Position numbers and translations under genes: made by a program
Notes under the pieces: model-generated
What the model was told of the DNA's origin: nothing
Seen by the model: only the letters and a program-made list of their open reading frames with translations
Database searches by the model: none
NCBI RefSeq assembly: GCF_008041835.1
Contig: NZ_VRYE01000007.1
Span: 1 to 64,000 of the forward strand
Source of the DNA: Ectopseudomonas mendocina
GTDB taxonomy: Bacteria > Pseudomonadota > Gammaproteobacteria > Pseudomonadales > Pseudomonadaceae
DNA: 64,000 bases
Reading direction: 5' to 3'
Shown: one piece after another, positions 1 through 9,992 of the stretch
Layout: every line of letters begins with the position of its first letter
Numbering within the stretch: position 1 is the stretch's first letter

Positions 1-87
1 AAAAGAGTCATAAGGCTTTCAGCCGTTTTTGTTTTTGCGTTCCTGAGAAATCCGGGTTAGGCTTGATCGCCGGCTTTTTTATGCACG

Positions 88-927
88 TTATTCGGGGTCG
101 GCACCGATCACAGCAGGTCGACCGCGCTCGGGAAAGAACAGGCGCTGCAATTCACTGCCCGGACTTTCCGCACGCATAAAGGCTTCCCCGACGAGGAAGG
201 CATAGACCTCGTTGATATCCATCAGCTCGACATCGGCGCGGTTGAGAATGCCGCTCTCGGTCACCACCAGGCGGTCACGGGGAATACGCGGCAGCAGGTC
301 GAGGGTGGTTTCCAGGCTGACATCAAAGGTGTGCAGGTTGCGGTTGTTGATGCCCACCAGTGGTGTGTCCAGGGTATTCAGCGCTCGCTCCAGCTCGGCG
401 CCGTCATGCACCTCCACCAGCACGTCGAGGCCGACGTCCTTGGCCACCGAAGCCAGCTCGGCCATGCGCACGTCATCCAGGCAGGAAACGATCAGCAGCA
501 CGCAATCGGCGCCGAGCGCACGGGCTTCGACGATCTGGTACGGATCGACCATGAAGTCCTTGCGGATCACCGGCAGCGCACAGGCCGCGCGCGCCTGTTG
601 CAGGTACTGGTCGGCACCCTGAAAGAAGTCGATATCGGTCAGCACCGACAGGCAGGTGGCGCCACCGGCCTCGTAGCTGCGGGCGATATCTGCCGGGACG
701 AAGTCGGCGCGCAGCACACCCTTGCTCGGCGAGGCCTTCTTGATCTCGGCGATCACCGCCGGCTGCTTGCGCGCCGCCTGCTCGAGCAGTGCGCGGGCGA
801 AGCCTCGCGGTGCGTCGGCACTGCGTGCAGCAGCCTCGACTTCGGCCAGGCTGACCTGGGCGCGCCGCGCCGCCACTTCCTCGAACTTACGGGCGACGAT
901 CTTCTCCAGTACGGTTGGTACGCTCAC
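88..927 (-). CDS. trpC: Indole-3-glycerol phosphate synthase
   Basis: 279 residues, the usual length. It closes the indole ring of tryptophan by converting carboxyphenylamino-deoxyribulose phosphate to indole-3-glycerol phosphate in the cytoplasm. Family motifs of the TIM barrel are visible: the [10 protein letters not shown] loop, [21 protein letters not shown], the GINNRNL strand and the TESGI phosphate-binding segment. Its ATG overlaps the stop of trpD by 4 bases (ATGA), so it is the last gene of a translationally coupled trpG-trpD-trpC operon. The 87 bases beyond the stop hold T-rich tracts but no convincing terminator for this strand. Identification is secure. Confidence 0.97.
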   Translation of the reverse strand: MSVPTVLEKIVARKFEEVAARRAQVSLAEVEAAARSADAPRGFARALLEQAARKQPAVIAEIKKASPSKGVLRADFVPADIARSYEAGGATCLSVLTDIDFFQGADQYLQQARAACALPVIRKDFMVDPYQIVEARALGADCVLLIVSCLDDVRMAELASVAKDVGLDVLVEVHDGAELERALNTLDTPLVGINNRNLHTFDVSLETTLDLLPRIPRDRLVVTESGILNRADVELMDINEVYAFLVGEAFMRAESPGSELQRLFFPERGRPAVIGADPE

Positions 928-1970
928 CCTTCGTTCTCCTGTTTGAATACCGCGGTAAAGGACACCAGCTCTTCCAGCTTCTCGCGCGCCAGGCCGGTGT
1001 GCAGGGCGTCATGGGCCAGCTGCATACCTTCGCGCAGGCTGCTGGCATGATCCGCAGCGTAGAGCGCTGCGCCAGCATTGAGCACGATCATATCGGCGGC
1101 CTTCTGACCGTTGTCGGTCTTGCGCCGGCCGAGGGCATCATGGATCAGCGCCAGCGACTGCTCGGCGTTGTCGACGGTCAGGCCGATCAAGCTCTGACTC
1201 TTGATAGCGAAATCCTCAGGCTGGATGCGGTACTCGCTGACCACGCCATTCTTCAGCTCGGCGACGAAGGTCGGCGCGGCCAGGCTGACCTCGTCCAGGC
1301 CATCCTGCGCGTGCACCACCAGCACGTGCTCGCTACCCAGGCGCTGCAATACTTCAGCCATCGGCCGGCACAGCGCCTGGCTGAACACGCCGATGACCTG
1401 ATGCTTGGCGCCCGCCGGATTGGTCATCGGGCCGAGCATGTTGAAGATGGTGCGCAGGCCCAGCTCGCGACGCGGGCCAATGGCGTGCTTCATCGCGCCG
1501 TGATGAGACGGGGCGAACATGAAGCCGACGCCAACGCTCTCGACGCAGCGCGCCACCTGCTCGGGCTTGAGCCCCAGGTAGACACCGGCGGCCTCCAGCA
1601 GGTCAGCACTGCCGCTCTTGCCGGACACCGCACGGTTGCCGTGCTTGGCCACCTTGCCGCCCGCCGCCGCGACGACGAAGGCCGCCGCGGTGGAGACGTT
1701 GAAGATGTTCATGCCATCGCCACCGGTGCCGCAGGTGTCGACCAGGCGCTCGGCGTCGATTTCCACTGGCGAGGCCAGCTCACGCATGACGCTGGCAGCA
1801 CCGACGATCTCGTCGATGGTCTCGCTCTTCATGCGCATGCCCATGAGAAAGGCGCCGATCTGCGCCTCGGTGCACTGGCCGGTCATGATCTCGCGCATGA
1901 CCGCCTGCATTTCCTCGGTGGTCAGATCGAGCTGGGCGACGATGCGGTTGAGGGCTTCCTTGATGTTCAT
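924..1970 (-). CDS. trpD: Anthranilate phosphoribosyltransferase
   Basis: 348 residues. It transfers phosphoribose from PRPP to anthranilate, the second step of tryptophan synthesis. The N-terminal helical domain is followed by the glycine-rich PRPP-binding motif [14 protein letters not shown], the [15 protein letters not shown] segment and the ARxLG-like [21 protein letters not shown] block typical of TrpD. Start ATG overlaps the trpG stop by 4 bases and its stop overlaps the trpC start, so all three genes are coupled. Nothing unusual seen. Confidence 0.97.
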   Translation of the reverse strand: MNIKEALNRIVAQLDLTTEEMQAVMREIMTGQCTEAQIGAFLMGMRMKSETIDEIVGAASVMRELASPVEIDAERLVDTCGTGGDGMNIFNVSTAAAFVVAAAGGKVAKHGNRAVSGKSGSADLLEAAGVYLGLKPEQVARCVESVGVGFMFAPSHHGAMKHAIGPRRELGLRTIFNMLGPMTNPAGAKHQVIGVFSQALCRPMAEVLQRLGSEHVLVVHAQDGLDEVSLAAPTFVAELKNGVVSEYRIQPEDFAIKSQSLIGLTVDNAEQSLALIHDALGRRKTDNGQKAADMIVLNAGAALYAADHASSLREGMQLAHDALHTGLAREKLEELVSFTAVFKQENEG

Positions 1971-2563
1971 GCGCGCACGCCTCCGGTCTGCTTGAGGAAG
2001 TTGGCGAACAGTTCGTGGCCCTGCTCGGTGAGGATGGACTCGGGGTGGAACTGCACACCCTCGACGTTCAGGGTCTTGTGGCGCAGACCCATGATCTCGT
2101 CGACTGAGCCGTCTTCATGCTGGGTCCAGGCAGTGATTTCCAGGCAATCCGGCAGGGTTTCGCGCTTGACCACCAGAGAATGATAGCGGGTCACGGTGAG
2201 CGGGTTATTGAGGCCGGCGAACACGCCCTTGTCCTCATGGAACACCGGGCTGGTCTTGCCGTGCATCACCTGGCGCGCGCGCACCACGTCGCCGCCGTAG
2301 GCCTGACCGATGCTCTGGTGGCCGAGGCAGACACCGAGGATCGGCAGCTTGCCGGCGAAATGCAGGATGGCCTCGATGGACACGCCCGCTTCGGTCGGCG
2401 TACAGGGGCCGGGAGAGACGACGATGCGCTCGGGCTTGAGTGCTTCGATTTCAGCGATGGTCAGTTCGTCGTTGCGAATCACGTGCACGTCGGCGCCCAG
2501 TTCACCCAGGTACTGCACGACGTTGTAGGTAAAGGAATCGTAGTTGTCGATCATCAGCAGCAT
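1967..2563 (-). CDS. trpG: Anthranilate synthase component II (glutamine amidotransferase)
   Basis: 198 residues. Class I glutamine amidotransferase that supplies ammonia to TrpE for anthranilate formation. The nucleophile Cys79 sits in the [11 protein letters not shown] elbow, the oxyanion segment is VVSPGPCTP, and the His-Glu pair is in [15 protein letters not shown] ribosome site precedes the ATG. It is first in the trpGDC operon, separated by about 130 bp from a Trp-rich leader peptide. Its partner trpE lies 7.5 kb away in the same orientation, the split arrangement usual in Pseudomonas. A PabA-like role in folate synthesis is possible for the family but the operon favours tryptophan. Confidence 0.96.
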   Translation of the reverse strand: MLLMIDNYDSFTYNVVQYLGELGADVHVIRNDELTIAEIEALKPERIVVSPGPCTPTEAGVSIEAILHFAGKLPILGVCLGHQSIGQAYGGDVVRARQVMHGKTSPVFHEDKGVFAGLNNPLTVTRYHSLVVKRETLPDCLEITAWTQHEDGSVDEIMGLRHKTLNVEGVQFHPESILTEQGHELFANFLKQTGGVRA

Positions 2564-2694
2564 GGTATGCGTTGCCTCTTGATGTAATGCCTTGGTGGCC
2601 CCGAAGAACAGGTTTCACGTCCGAGCACGGCTCGAGGACAGGGGAAACAACGGGAGCGAACGATAACGAACCGGCCGGGCCGGCAAGGGAAAGG
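2564..2694 (-). promoter_or_regulatory. trpGDC leader region downstream of the leader peptide (attenuator candidate)
   Basis: Noncoding transcribed leader between the leader-peptide stop and trpG. Read on the minus strand it holds a GC-rich self-complementary block near 2668-2683 and a hairpin at 2619-2639 (GTCC/GGAC outer and GAGC/GCTC inner stem with a 2-nt bulge). I see no long U tract, so it is not a textbook intrinsic terminator. Attenuation of trpE and trpGDC has been reported in P. putida; placing the mechanism here is inference from the leader peptide. Confidence 0.45.
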
Positions 2695-2739
2695 TCAGGC
2701 GCGCCAGCGCCAACGGGCCAGGGCCTTGAGGAGACGCAT
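2695..2739 (-). CDS. trp leader peptide upstream of trpGDC
   Basis: Too short for normal gene finding. Reads [14 protein letters not shown], 14 residues with two Trp codons separated by one Arg codon, then TGA. The last eleven residues ([11 protein letters not shown] plus the surrounding codons) are nearly identical at DNA level to the leader in front of trpE. Alternating Trp codons just before the stop are the hallmark of an attenuation leader: ribosome stalling at TGG when charged tRNA-Trp is scarce would alter folding of the downstream RNA. No strong ribosome site is visible. Conserved duplication at two trp loci makes this call much stronger than the peptide alone. Confidence 0.85.
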   Translation of the reverse strand: MRLLKALARWRWRA

Positions 2740-2790
2740 CAGAAGGGTGCTGCTGAAGGTCACAGGGGTATCTCGCTTCACGATTGCCGC

Positions 2791-2819
2791 ACAGTAGCCC
2801 AGCTCATGGCCAGGCGCAA
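2791..2819 (-). promoter_or_regulatory. Candidate sigma70 promoter of trpL-trpGDC
   Basis: On the minus strand TTGCGC (2814-2819) and TACTGT (2791-2796) are separated by exactly 17 bp, about 50 bp before the leader-peptide ATG. Each hexamer matches the consensus at four of six positions. The trpE leader has a similarly placed pair, which supports it. Confidence 0.45.
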
Positions 2820-2833
2820 CCGTGAACGGCGGT

Positions 2834-3496
2834 TCAACGTACGCGACGCGCATAAGCAGCCAGCACGGTGCGTTCGGACTGCACCAGGTAGGCATCAAGC
2901 GCCTGCGCAGCCTCCTGAACCTGACCGGCTTCGAGGCGCTGGAGAATTGCCGCATTCATGTCGATGTAGGGCGAATGAAGGAGCTCGGCATCGTTGAGCA
3001 GACCGAAGGCCAGGCGCAGCTCGGCGGACAGATGGGCATAGAAGGTATTGAGGCGCTCACTGTCGGCCAGTTCGACGATGGCGGCGTGAAACGCCATGTT
3101 GGCGGTCCCCGCGCCGCTCCAGTCCTGCGCCTCACGGCAACGTTCGGCTGCGGCCACGGCCTGTGCCATGCGCTGCACGGCGGGATGTTTGGGGTAGGCC
3201 TGAGCCAGTGCCTGACATTCGATGAACCGGCGCACTCGGTATATATCGATGATCGAGGCCATATCCGGTATGGCGACGAACACTCCACGATTGGGCTCGT
3301 GCTTGAGCAGACCTTCCTGGGTCAGCACACGGAAAGCTTCGCGCAGGGTATTGCGAGAAATATCCAGGCTTTCACTCAGCGCAGCCTCTGACAGGCGCTG
3401 ACCAGGCACCAGCTCACCATCGACCAGCTTGCGGCGGATTTCGGCCGTCACTGTTTCGCCAAGAGTGCGCGGGTTGTCGGGCATGTCTTTGCTCAT
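2834..3496 (-). CDS. GntR-family transcriptional regulator (FCD subgroup)
   Basis: 220 residues from the chosen ATG; an upstream in-frame extension to 3607 is unlike the family and is left out. The N-terminal winged helix carries SEAALSESLDISRNTLREAF, characteristic of GntR, followed by an all-helical FCD ligand domain with the expected His and Asp residues (AFHAAIVELA). It is divergent from the transporter-pxp operon, with a 274-bp shared control region containing a perfect ATTGTT/AACAAT palindrome. It most likely senses an organic acid linked to 5-oxoproline metabolism and controls that operon. The ligand and the sign of control are unknown. Confidence 0.85.
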   Translation of the reverse strand: MSKDMPDNPRTLGETVTAEIRRKLVDGELVPGQRLSEAALSESLDISRNTLREAFRVLTQEGLLKHEPNRGVFVAIPDMASIIDIYRVRRFIECQALAQAYPKHPAVQRMAQAVAAAERCREAQDWSGAGTANMAFHAAIVELADSERLNTFYAHLSAELRLAFGLLNDAELLHSPYIDMNAAILQRLEAGQVQEAAQALDAYLVQSERTVLAAYARRVR

Positions 3497-3657
3497 CGTT
3501 CCATCCATTGTGCTTGGTGGGGCTGCCGGGCTCGCAGATGCTCCATGAGTCCGCCCCCCGAAGCAAGCGCTGCCGGGTGTCACCAGTTGCACAGCAATGG
3601 AACACAAGCGGGTAATTAGGTAACAAATAGTGCATTTTGATGAACCATAAAATATTT

Positions 3658-3670
3658 ATTGTTGAACAAT
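3658..3670. promoter_or_regulatory. Candidate GntR operator
   Basis: ATTGTT-G-AACAAT is a perfect 6-bp inverted repeat. A wider pair of arms, TTGTTGA at 3659-3665 and TCAACAA at 3685-3691, overlaps it. It lies between the divergent gntR and transporter genes and upstream of the sigma54-type promoter, a plausible site for the FCD-GntR protein. Assignment is by position only. Confidence 0.45.
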
Positions 3671-3712
3671 ATGCTCAGCATTAATCAACAACACAGCCCG
3701 ACTCGAAGGGTC

Positions 3713-3729
3713 TTGGCACAGTGATTGCC
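3713..3729 (+). promoter_or_regulatory. Sigma54 (RpoN) -24/-12 promoter of the pxp operon
   Basis: TTGGCAC-AGTGA-TTGCC matches the RpoN consensus: the GG at 3715-3716 and GC at 3727-3728 are exactly 10 bp apart and TGGCAC/TTGC are both intact. It is 42-58 bp upstream of the transporter ATG. Sigma54 control fits use of 5-oxoproline as a nitrogen source; the required activator is not encoded nearby. Confidence 0.7.
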
Positions 3730-3770
3730 TTGTCATGGACAACAGATCCTCCCCCATCCAGGAGCGCCCC

Positions 3771-5006
3771 ATGCAAGCCCAGACCACCGCTGACTTCGCC
3801 CGCTCACGCCGCTCATCATTGATCGCGGCCATTTTCCTGATGGCCACTTCGGCCATTGGCCCCGGCTTCATCACCCAGACCGCCACCTTCACAGCAACCA
3901 TGGGCGCCGCCTTTGCCTTCGGCATCCTTGCTTCGATCCTCATCGACTTCGTTGTCCAGCTGAACGTCTGGCGTATCGTCACCCTGACCCGCATGCGCGC
4001 CTCGGACCTGGCCAACGCGGCAATTCCCGGTAGCGGCTATGTGCTGGCGGTGCTGGTGATCTTCGGCGGGCTGGTGTTCAACGTCGGCAACATCGCTGGT
4101 GCCGGCCTGGGCCTGAATGCGCTGATGGGGCTGGATCCGAAATGGGGCGGCGGCCTCAGTGCGCTCGTCGCCATCGGTATCTTCCTGTCCAAGCGCGCAG
4201 GCATCGCAGTTGACCGTCTGATCGTGGTGCTGGGCCTGCTGATGATCCTGCTCACCCTGTTCGTCGCCATCGCCTCCAATCCGCCCCTGGGCGAAGCGTT
4301 GCGCCAAACTGTGTGGCCGGACACGATCAACTTCGCCACCATCACCACCATCGTCGGCGGCACTGTGGGCGGCTATATCACCTACGCCGGCGCACACCGC
4401 CTGCTGGATCGCGGCCTGGTCGGCGAGGAGCATGTGAAGGAAGTTACCAAGGCAGCGCTGAGCGGTATCGCGGTTACCGGCGTAATGCGCTACATCCTGT
4501 TCCTGGCGATTCTCGGCGTAGCCGCCAGCGGCGTGGTCATCGACACCTCAGGCCAGGGCGCCAACCCGGCGGCACAAGCCTTCCAGGCGGCGGCGGGTCA
4601 ACTCGGCCTGCGCGCTTTCGGCCTGGTGCTCTGGGCTGCGGCCATCACCAGCGTGATCGGCGCGGCCTATACCTCCATGTCCTTCATCACCGCCTTCATG
4701 CCTGGCATCAGCGAACGGGGGCGTAACCGCGCTACGGTGTTGTTCATTGCTCTGTCGCTGAGCGTTTATCTCATGCTCGGCACTGCGCCAGCCGCTCTGC
4801 TGGTGTTCGCTGGCGGCTTCAACGGCCTGATTCTGCCGATTGGCCTGAGCATCTTCGTCTACGTCGGCTGGCGTCGATCCGACCTGATGGGCGGCTACCA
4901 CTATCCACGCTGGCTGCTGACCCTGGGTGCCGTTACCTGCATCCTGACCTGGTACATGGCGGTCAAATCGGTCGGCCCGATTTTCGCCTTCCTCAACGTG
5001 GCCTGA
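3771..5006 (+). CDS. NRAMP-family-like transporter of the 5-oxoproline operon
   Basis: 411 residues, about eleven hydrophobic segments, inner membrane. The ATG at 3771 is chosen because AGGAG precedes it; an in-frame ATG at 3735 lies too close to the promoter. Sequence is NRAMP-like, but the TM1 metal motif DPGN is replaced by GPGF (residues 30-33) and the TM6 MPH motif is replaced by YAGAH (about 205-209). The residues that hold Mn or Fe are therefore missing. First gene of an operon with pxpA, 16 bp apart, so its cargo may be 5-oxoproline or another small organic substrate rather than a metal. That is inference; database names for relatives say divalent metal transporter. Confidence 0.8.
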   Translation: MQAQTTADFARSRRSSLIAAIFLMATSAIGPGFITQTATFTATMGAAFAFGILASILIDFVVQLNVWRIVTLTRMRASDLANAAIPGSGYVLAVLVIFGGLVFNVGNIAGAGLGLNALMGLDPKWGGGLSALVAIGIFLSKRAGIAVDRLIVVLGLLMILLTLFVAIASNPPLGEALRQTVWPDTINFATITTIVGGTVGGYITYAGAHRLLDRGLVGEEHVKEVTKAALSGIAVTGVMRYILFLAILGVAASGVVIDTSGQGANPAAQAFQAAAGQLGLRAFGLVLWAAAITSVIGAAYTSMSFITAFMPGISERGRNRATVLFIALSLSVYLMLGTAPAALLVFAGGFNGLILPIGLSIFVYVGWRRSDLMGGYHYPRWLLTLGAVTCILTWYMAVKSVGPIFAFLNVA

Positions 5007-5022
5007 CTCCAGGAGACCCAAC

Positions 5023-5793
5023 ATGCCAACCATCGACCTCAACAGCGACCTGGGCGAGAGCTTCGGCCAGTGGTGCATGGGCGACGATGCCGCAATGCTC
5101 GACATCGTCACCAGCGCCAACGTCGCCTGTGGTTTCCACGCCGGCGACCCGGCCGGCATCCTGCGTACCCTCAGGGCCGCAGCGGCCAAGGGCGTGACCA
5201 TTGGCGCCCATGTCGCCTACCCGGACCTGGTCGGCTTCGGCCGCCGCAACATGGATATCGCCAGCTTTGATCTGACTGCCGACGTGATCTACCAGATCGG
5301 CGCCCTGCAGGCCCTGGCCACTGCCGCCGGTACATCGGTGCGCTACGTGAAGCCCCATGGCGCGCTGTACAACACCATCGCCCACGACACGCGCCAGGCT
5401 CTGGCGGTGATCGAGGCGATCCGCGCCGTCGATGCACGCCTGGTGCTGGTCGCCCTGGCTGGCTCGCCGCTGGTCGAGCTGGCCCGTGGCGAAGGCCTGA
5501 CCTGCATCGCCGAGGCCTTCGCCGACCGTGCCTACACGCCGCAGGGCACCCTGGTCTCGCGCCGCGAACCCGGTGCCGTGCTGCATGACGCCGAGCAGGT
5601 GGCCCAGCGCATGCTGCGCCTGGTGCAGACCGGTGAGATCGAAGCCATCGACGGCAGCGTCACGCGCATCGAAGCCGACTCCATCTGCGTGCACGGCGAC
5701 AGCCCCGGTGCCATCCAGATGGCCCGCGAGGTGCGCCAGTTGCTGGAGCAGTCCGGCGTATCCCTTCAACCCTTCGCCGGAGCCGCCCGATGA
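5023..5793 (+). CDS. pxpA: 5-oxoprolinase subunit A (LamB/YcsF family)
   Basis: 256 residues. With PxpB and PxpC it forms the bacterial ATP-dependent 5-oxoprolinase that opens pyroglutamate to glutamate. The family signature is clear: [12 protein letters not shown] at the N-terminus, [20 protein letters not shown] and VKPHGALYN, with conserved Asp and His residues of the barrel active site. AGGAG lies before the ATG. The stop overlaps the next gene by 4 bases (ATGA). Strongly recognised. Confidence 0.95.
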   Translation: MPTIDLNSDLGESFGQWCMGDDAAMLDIVTSANVACGFHAGDPAGILRTLRAAAAKGVTIGAHVAYPDLVGFGRRNMDIASFDLTADVIYQIGALQALATAAGTSVRYVKPHGALYNTIAHDTRQALAVIEAIRAVDARLVLVALAGSPLVELARGEGLTCIAEAFADRAYTPQGTLVSRREPGAVLHDAEQVAQRMLRLVQTGEIEAIDGSVTRIEADSICVHGDSPGAIQMAREVRQLLEQSGVSLQPFAGAAR

Positions 5794-6596
5794 ACGCCAT
5801 CCAACGCGCCCAGCAGGCGGCCATTGCCGCCGCCCGCCAGGCCCGCGCCGAGTACCGCAACGGCCGCGTCGCGCCTACGGCCGGTATCGCGCCGGGCATG
5901 ACCCAGGCCAACCTGATCGCCCTGCCCCGCGACTGGGCCTATGACTTTCTGCTCTACGCCCAGCGCAACCCCAAGGCCTGCCCGGTGCTCGACGTGAGTG
6001 ACGCCGGCAGCCCGCACACGGTACTGGCCGAAGGCGCCGACCTGCGCACCGACCTGCCGCTGTACCGCATCTGGCGTGATGGCAAGCTGGCCGAGGAAGT
6101 CAGCGACGCCACCGCCGCCTGGGCCGAATACCCGGATATGGTGGCGTTTCTGATTGGCTGCAGCTTCACCTTCGAGACCGGCCTGCAGGAGGCCGGAATC
6201 GAGGTACGGCACATAGCAGATGGCTGCAACGTACCGATGTACCGTACCAACCGCGCCTGCCGTCCGGCGGGTCGCCTGCATGGCGAGATGGTCGTGTCGA
6301 TGCGGCCGATCCCGGCGGATCGCGTGGCCGAGGCGGCCGGCATTTCCGGGCGTTATCCTTCGGTGCACGGCGCACCGGTGCATATCGGCGAGCCGGATCG
6401 GCTCGGCATCAAAGACCTGCAGGCGCCGGATTTCGGCGATGCGGTGCGCATCGAGCCCGGCGAAGTGCCGGTGTTCTGGGCCTGCGGCGTGACGCCCCAG
6501 GCGGCGGTCATGGCCTCCGGCGTCCCCTTCGCCATCACCCACTCGCCGGGCCATATGTTCATCACTGACGTGCCTGACAGCACGTACCACGTATAG
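5790..6596 (+). CDS. DUF1445 family putative hydro-lyase
   Basis: 268 residues, family of putative hydro-lyases related to mammalian D-glutamate cyclase. Recognisable blocks are [41 protein letters not shown] and the C-terminal [16 protein letters not shown] segment. It sits between pxpA and pxpBC and overlaps pxpA by 4 bases, so it is coupled to 5-oxoproline breakdown. D-glutamate cyclase makes 5-oxo-D-proline from D-glutamate, so a role in D-Glu/5-oxoproline interconversion is a reasonable inference; the actual substrate here is untested. Confidence 0.85.
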   Translation: MNAIQRAQQAAIAAARQARAEYRNGRVAPTAGIAPGMTQANLIALPRDWAYDFLLYAQRNPKACPVLDVSDAGSPHTVLAEGADLRTDLPLYRIWRDGKLAEEVSDATAAWAEYPDMVAFLIGCSFTFETGLQEAGIEVRHIADGCNVPMYRTNRACRPAGRLHGEMVVSMRPIPADRVAEAAGISGRYPSVHGAPVHIGEPDRLGIKDLQAPDFGDAVRIEPGEVPVFWACGVTPQAAVMASGVPFAITHSPGHMFITDVPDSTYHV

Positions 6597-6605
6597 GACA
6601 AGCCC

Positions 6606-8219
6606 GTGCGTTTTCTCCCAGCCAACCTCGATACGCTGCTCGTCGAACTGCAGGATCTCGACGAAACCCTGGCGCTGTTCGACGCGCTGCAGGCCGAGCC
6701 TATCGCCGGGGTCGAGGAAATCGTCCCGGCGGCCCGTACCCTGCTGATCCAGTATCGGCCCAGCGCCGTCGACCGCCAGGCGTTGATCGATGACATCGCC
6801 CGCCGCGACCTGAGCCAGCGCAGCACCCGCGAGAGCCGCCGCGTTGAAATTCCCGTGCATTACAACGGCGAAGACCTCGACGAAGTGGCCAGCTTGCTGG
6901 GCATCAGCCGTGAGGAAGTGGTACGCCGCCACACCAGCGCCGATTACGAAGTGGCCTTCTGCGGCTTCGCCCCCGGCTTCGGCTACCTGACCGGCGGCGC
7001 CGACTTCCAGGTGCCGCGCCGGCAGACGCCGCGCACGCGCATTCCAGCCGGCGCCGTGGCCCTCGCGGGCAACTTCAGCGGCGTGTATCCCAAGGCCAGC
7101 CCCGGTGGCTGGCAGATCATCGGCGTCACGCCGTTGCAGATGTGGGATTTGCAGCGCGACGAGCCGGCTCTGCTGCGCCCTGGCTACAAGGTGCGCTTTC
7201 AGGATGCCGGCCCGCTGCCGGCAGGTGGTCTGCCCGCCCATAAACAAACGACAGCCAGCAAGCCGCCGGCCGGTGCCCATCTTGAAATTCTCAGCCCCGG
7301 CCTGCAAACGGTGCTGCAGGATCTTGGCCGCGCAGGTCATACCGACCAGGGCGTGTCGATGTCCGGCGCCCTGGATCGCGGTGCCCTACGCGCGGCCAAT
7401 CGCACAGTGGGCAATGACTCGGCCTGCGCCTGCCTGGAAGTGGTGCTCGGCGGTCTGAGCTTCCTCTGCCACGGCCGCACGCTCATCGCCATTACCGGCG
7501 CGCAAACGCCCATCACCGTGACCACCGCCAGCGGCCTGCAATGGCAGCCCGGTAATTACCAGCCTATCGAACTGGATGACGGCGACCGCGTCAGCCTCGG
7601 CGCGCCCCAGGCCGGGCTGCGCAGCTACCTGGCGATTCGCGGCGGCTTTCAGGTGGCGCCGGTGCTGGGCAGTTTGTCCTACGACAGCCTGGCCCAGGTC
7701 GGCCCACCGCCGCTCAAAGTCGGAGACCGGCTGGGTTTCGAGGCAATCAGCGCCGGTAGCAGCGTGTCGACGAACGAAAGCCCCGCATTCGATCTGCCGA
7801 CCGCCAAGGACGTGATCACTCTGGATGTGGTCATGGGCCCGCGCAGCGACTGGTTCACCCCGGCGGCCATCGAACGCCTGAGCAGCCAGCTGTGGCGCGT
7901 CACCCCGCAATCCAACCGGGTCGGCATTCGCCTCGAGGGCGAGGTGCCGCTGGAGCGCTGCAAGCATGGCGAGTTGCCCAGCGAAGGCACTTCACTGGGC
8001 GCCATTCAGGTGCCGGCGAGCGGCCAGCCGGTGCTGTTTCTCGCCGACCACCCGCTGACCGGTGGCTACCCGGTGATTGCCGCCGTGGCCAGCCACCACC
8101 TGGATCTTGCCGGGCAAATCCCGATCAACGCGCAGATCCGCTTCAACCCAATCGAGGCGTTCGCCGAACTGCAGGCCGACGTACTCCTTTCCACTGCCGA
8201 CGCGAAAGAGATCCCATGA
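6606..8219 (+). CDS. 5-oxoprolinase subunits B and C, fused (PxpBC; KipI-KipA)
   Basis: 537 residues with a GTG start 9 bp after the previous stop, behind AGGA. Residues about 1-210 are the PxpB/KipI (AHS1) domain, with [13 protein letters not shown] and [14 protein letters not shown]; about 220-530 are the PxpC/KipA (AHS2) domain, with [14 protein letters not shown] and VAGVYP-like blocks. In many bacteria the two are separate genes; here they form one chain. AHS1/AHS2 are also the allophanate hydrolase-associated halves of urea carboxylase, relevant because a biotin carboxylase follows. The stop overlaps the next ATG. Confident identification. Confidence 0.93.
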   Translation: MRFLPANLDTLLVELQDLDETLALFDALQAEPIAGVEEIVPAARTLLIQYRPSAVDRQALIDDIARRDLSQRSTRESRRVEIPVHYNGEDLDEVASLLGISREEVVRRHTSADYEVAFCGFAPGFGYLTGGADFQVPRRQTPRTRIPAGAVALAGNFSGVYPKASPGGWQIIGVTPLQMWDLQRDEPALLRPGYKVRFQDAGPLPAGGLPAHKQTTASKPPAGAHLEILSPGLQTVLQDLGRAGHTDQGVSMSGALDRGALRAANRTVGNDSACACLEVVLGGLSFLCHGRTLIAITGAQTPITVTTASGLQWQPGNYQPIELDDGDRVSLGAPQAGLRSYLAIRGGFQVAPVLGSLSYDSLAQVGPPPLKVGDRLGFEAISAGSSVSTNESPAFDLPTAKDVITLDVVMGPRSDWFTPAAIERLSSQLWRVTPQSNRVGIRLEGEVPLERCKHGELPSEGTSLGAIQVPASGQPVLFLADHPLTGGYPVIAAVASHHLDLAGQIPINAQIRFNPIEAFAELQADVLLSTADAKEIP

Positions 8220-9946
8220 AAAAAGTATTGATCGCCAACCGTGGTGAAATCGCCGTGCGTATCGCCCGCGCCTGCCGTGATTACGGTGTGGCCTCCGTGG
8301 CCGTGTACGCCAATGCCGATATCGACGCCCTGCATGTGCGCCACGCCGACGAAGCCTACGCCCTGAACGGCGAGCGCCCGGCCGACACCTACCTGAATAT
8401 CGACAAGCTGCTGGCCATCACCAAGCGTGCCGGCGCCGATGCCGTGCACCCCGGCTACGGATTTCTCTCCGAGCGCGCCGACTTCGCCCGTGCCGTGCAA
8501 GGCGCCGGGCTGATCTGGATCGGCCCGAACCCGGACACCATCGATGTGCTTGGCGACAAGGTCGAGGCGCGCAAACTCGCCCAGCAGGTCGGCGCGCCCC
8601 TGGTGGCCGGCACCCCCGGCCCGGTGCAGAGCGCCGCCGAAGTGCTGGCCTTCGCCGAGCAACATGGCCTGCCGATCGCCATCAAGGCCGCATTCGGCGG
8701 TGGCGGGCGCGGCATGAAGGTCGCCTGGCGCATGGACGAAGTGGCCGAGCTCTATGCTTCGGCGGTGCGTGAAGCCGAGGCCGCTTTCGGCCGTGGTGAG
8801 TGCTTCGTCGAGCAGTTCCTCGACCGCCCAAGGCATATCGAAGCGCAGGTGATCGCCGATAGCCACGGTAACGTGGTGGTGGTTGGCACCCGCGACTGCT
8901 CGCTGCAACGGCGCAACCAGAAACTGGTGGAGGAAGCGCCAGCGCCCTTTATCAGCGATGAGCAGCGCCAGCGTATTCATCAGTCCGCTCATGATATTTG
9001 TGCCAAAGCCGGCTATGTCGGCGCCGGCACCGTGGAATACCTGCTCAGCGCCGACGGCACCCTGTCATTCCTGGAAGTGAATACCCGCCTGCAGGTCGAG
9101 CACCCAGTCACCGAAGAAACCACGGGCGTCGACCTGGTAATCGAACAGTTGCGCGTCGCCGACGGCCTGCCGCTTTCATTCCGTGAAACGCCGACGCCGC
9201 GCGGCCACAGCTTCGAGTTTCGTATCAACGCCGAAGACGCCGGCAAGGGCTTTCTGCCCACCCCCGGCAAGATCAGCGAATTCCGCGCCCCGAGCGGCCC
9301 CGGTGTGCGCCTGGACAGCGGCGTGGAAAGCGGCTCCAGCGTGCCTGGCACCTTCGACTCGATGATGGCCAAGCTGATCGTCACCGGCGCCACCCGCGAA
9401 CAGGCCATCGCCCGCGCGCGCCGCGCCCTGGCCGAGTTCCAGATCGAGGGCATCGCCTCGGTACTGCCCTTCCACCGCGCGGTGATGGATCACGACGATT
9501 TCACCGGCGGGCACTTCGCCGTGCACACGCGCTGGATCGAAACCGACTTCGCCAAGCAGATCACCCTGGCACCGCGCACCTTGCCAGTGGCCGGAGAGGC
9601 GGTGCTGCGCACCTTTATCGAGATCGATGGCAAGCGCCATGAACTGGGCCTGCCGAGCGCGCTGCTGCAAGGCCTGGCTCCATTGGGCGGTAACGTCCAG
9701 GCGGCGCCTCAGGCCTCGGCACATGCCGCCGAAAAAGGCCTGGTCAGCGCACCGATCTCCGGCAACCTGCATGCCTGGCTGGCCGAGGACGGCGCCCAGG
9801 TCAAAGCCGGCGACGTGATCGCGGTGATGGAGGCGATGAAGATGGAAACCCAGGTCACCGCGCCGGCGGACGGCACCCTGCGCATTCGTGAGCAGGCCGG
9901 CGCCTATCTGGACGCCGGAGCAGCGCTGGCCAAGCTCGAGGGCTGA
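8216..9946 (+). CDS. Biotin carboxylase with C-terminal biotin carboxyl carrier domain
   Basis: 576 residues from the ATG that overlaps the pxpBC stop (ATGA). Residues 1-450 are an ATP-grasp biotin carboxylase: [24 protein letters not shown], the GGGGRGMKV glycine loop, [14 protein letters not shown]. The C-terminal 75 residues form a lipoyl-type BCCP with EAMKMET; Lys542 is the biotinylation site. No carboxyltransferase of the acyl-CoA type is present, but the AHS domains of PxpBC resemble the carboxyltransferase part of urea carboxylase. Likely the ATP-using partner of the pxp enzymes or a fifth operon product making a urea-carboxylase-like complex. Annotated elsewhere simply as acetyl/propionyl-CoA carboxylase alpha chain. 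Confidence 0.9.
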   Translation: MKKVLIANRGEIAVRIARACRDYGVASVAVYANADIDALHVRHADEAYALNGERPADTYLNIDKLLAITKRAGADAVHPGYGFLSERADFARAVQGAGLIWIGPNPDTIDVLGDKVEARKLAQQVGAPLVAGTPGPVQSAAEVLAFAEQHGLPIAIKAAFGGGGRGMKVAWRMDEVAELYASAVREAEAAFGRGECFVEQFLDRPRHIEAQVIADSHGNVVVVGTRDCSLQRRNQKLVEEAPAPFISDEQRQRIHQSAHDICAKAGYVGAGTVEYLLSADGTLSFLEVNTRLQVEHPVTEETTGVDLVIEQLRVADGLPLSFRETPTPRGHSFEFRINAEDAGKGFLPTPGKISEFRAPSGPGVRLDSGVESGSSVPGTFDSMMAKLIVTGATREQAIARARRALAEFQIEGIASVLPFHRAVMDHDDFTGGHFAVHTRWIETDFAKQITLAPRTLPVAGEAVLRTFIEIDGKRHELGLPSALLQGLAPLGGNVQAAPQASAHAAEKGLVSAPISGNLHAWLAEDGAQVKAGDVIAVMEAMKMETQVTAPADGTLRIREQAGAYLDAGAALAKLEG

Positions 9947-9992
9947 GATCGGCCCCAGGTATCGCTGCGCTCCACCCAGGCTGCGGTTTGTC

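Noticed and set aside
1-87. T-rich tracts after trpC considered as its terminator
   Set aside because: The T runs belong to the plus strand and the only stem is four base pairs, so neither direction gives a convincing terminator.
2572-2997. 141-codon plus-strand frame across the trpG leader region
   Set aside because: It lies antisense to the leader peptide and the end of gntR, has no ribosome site and no similarity.
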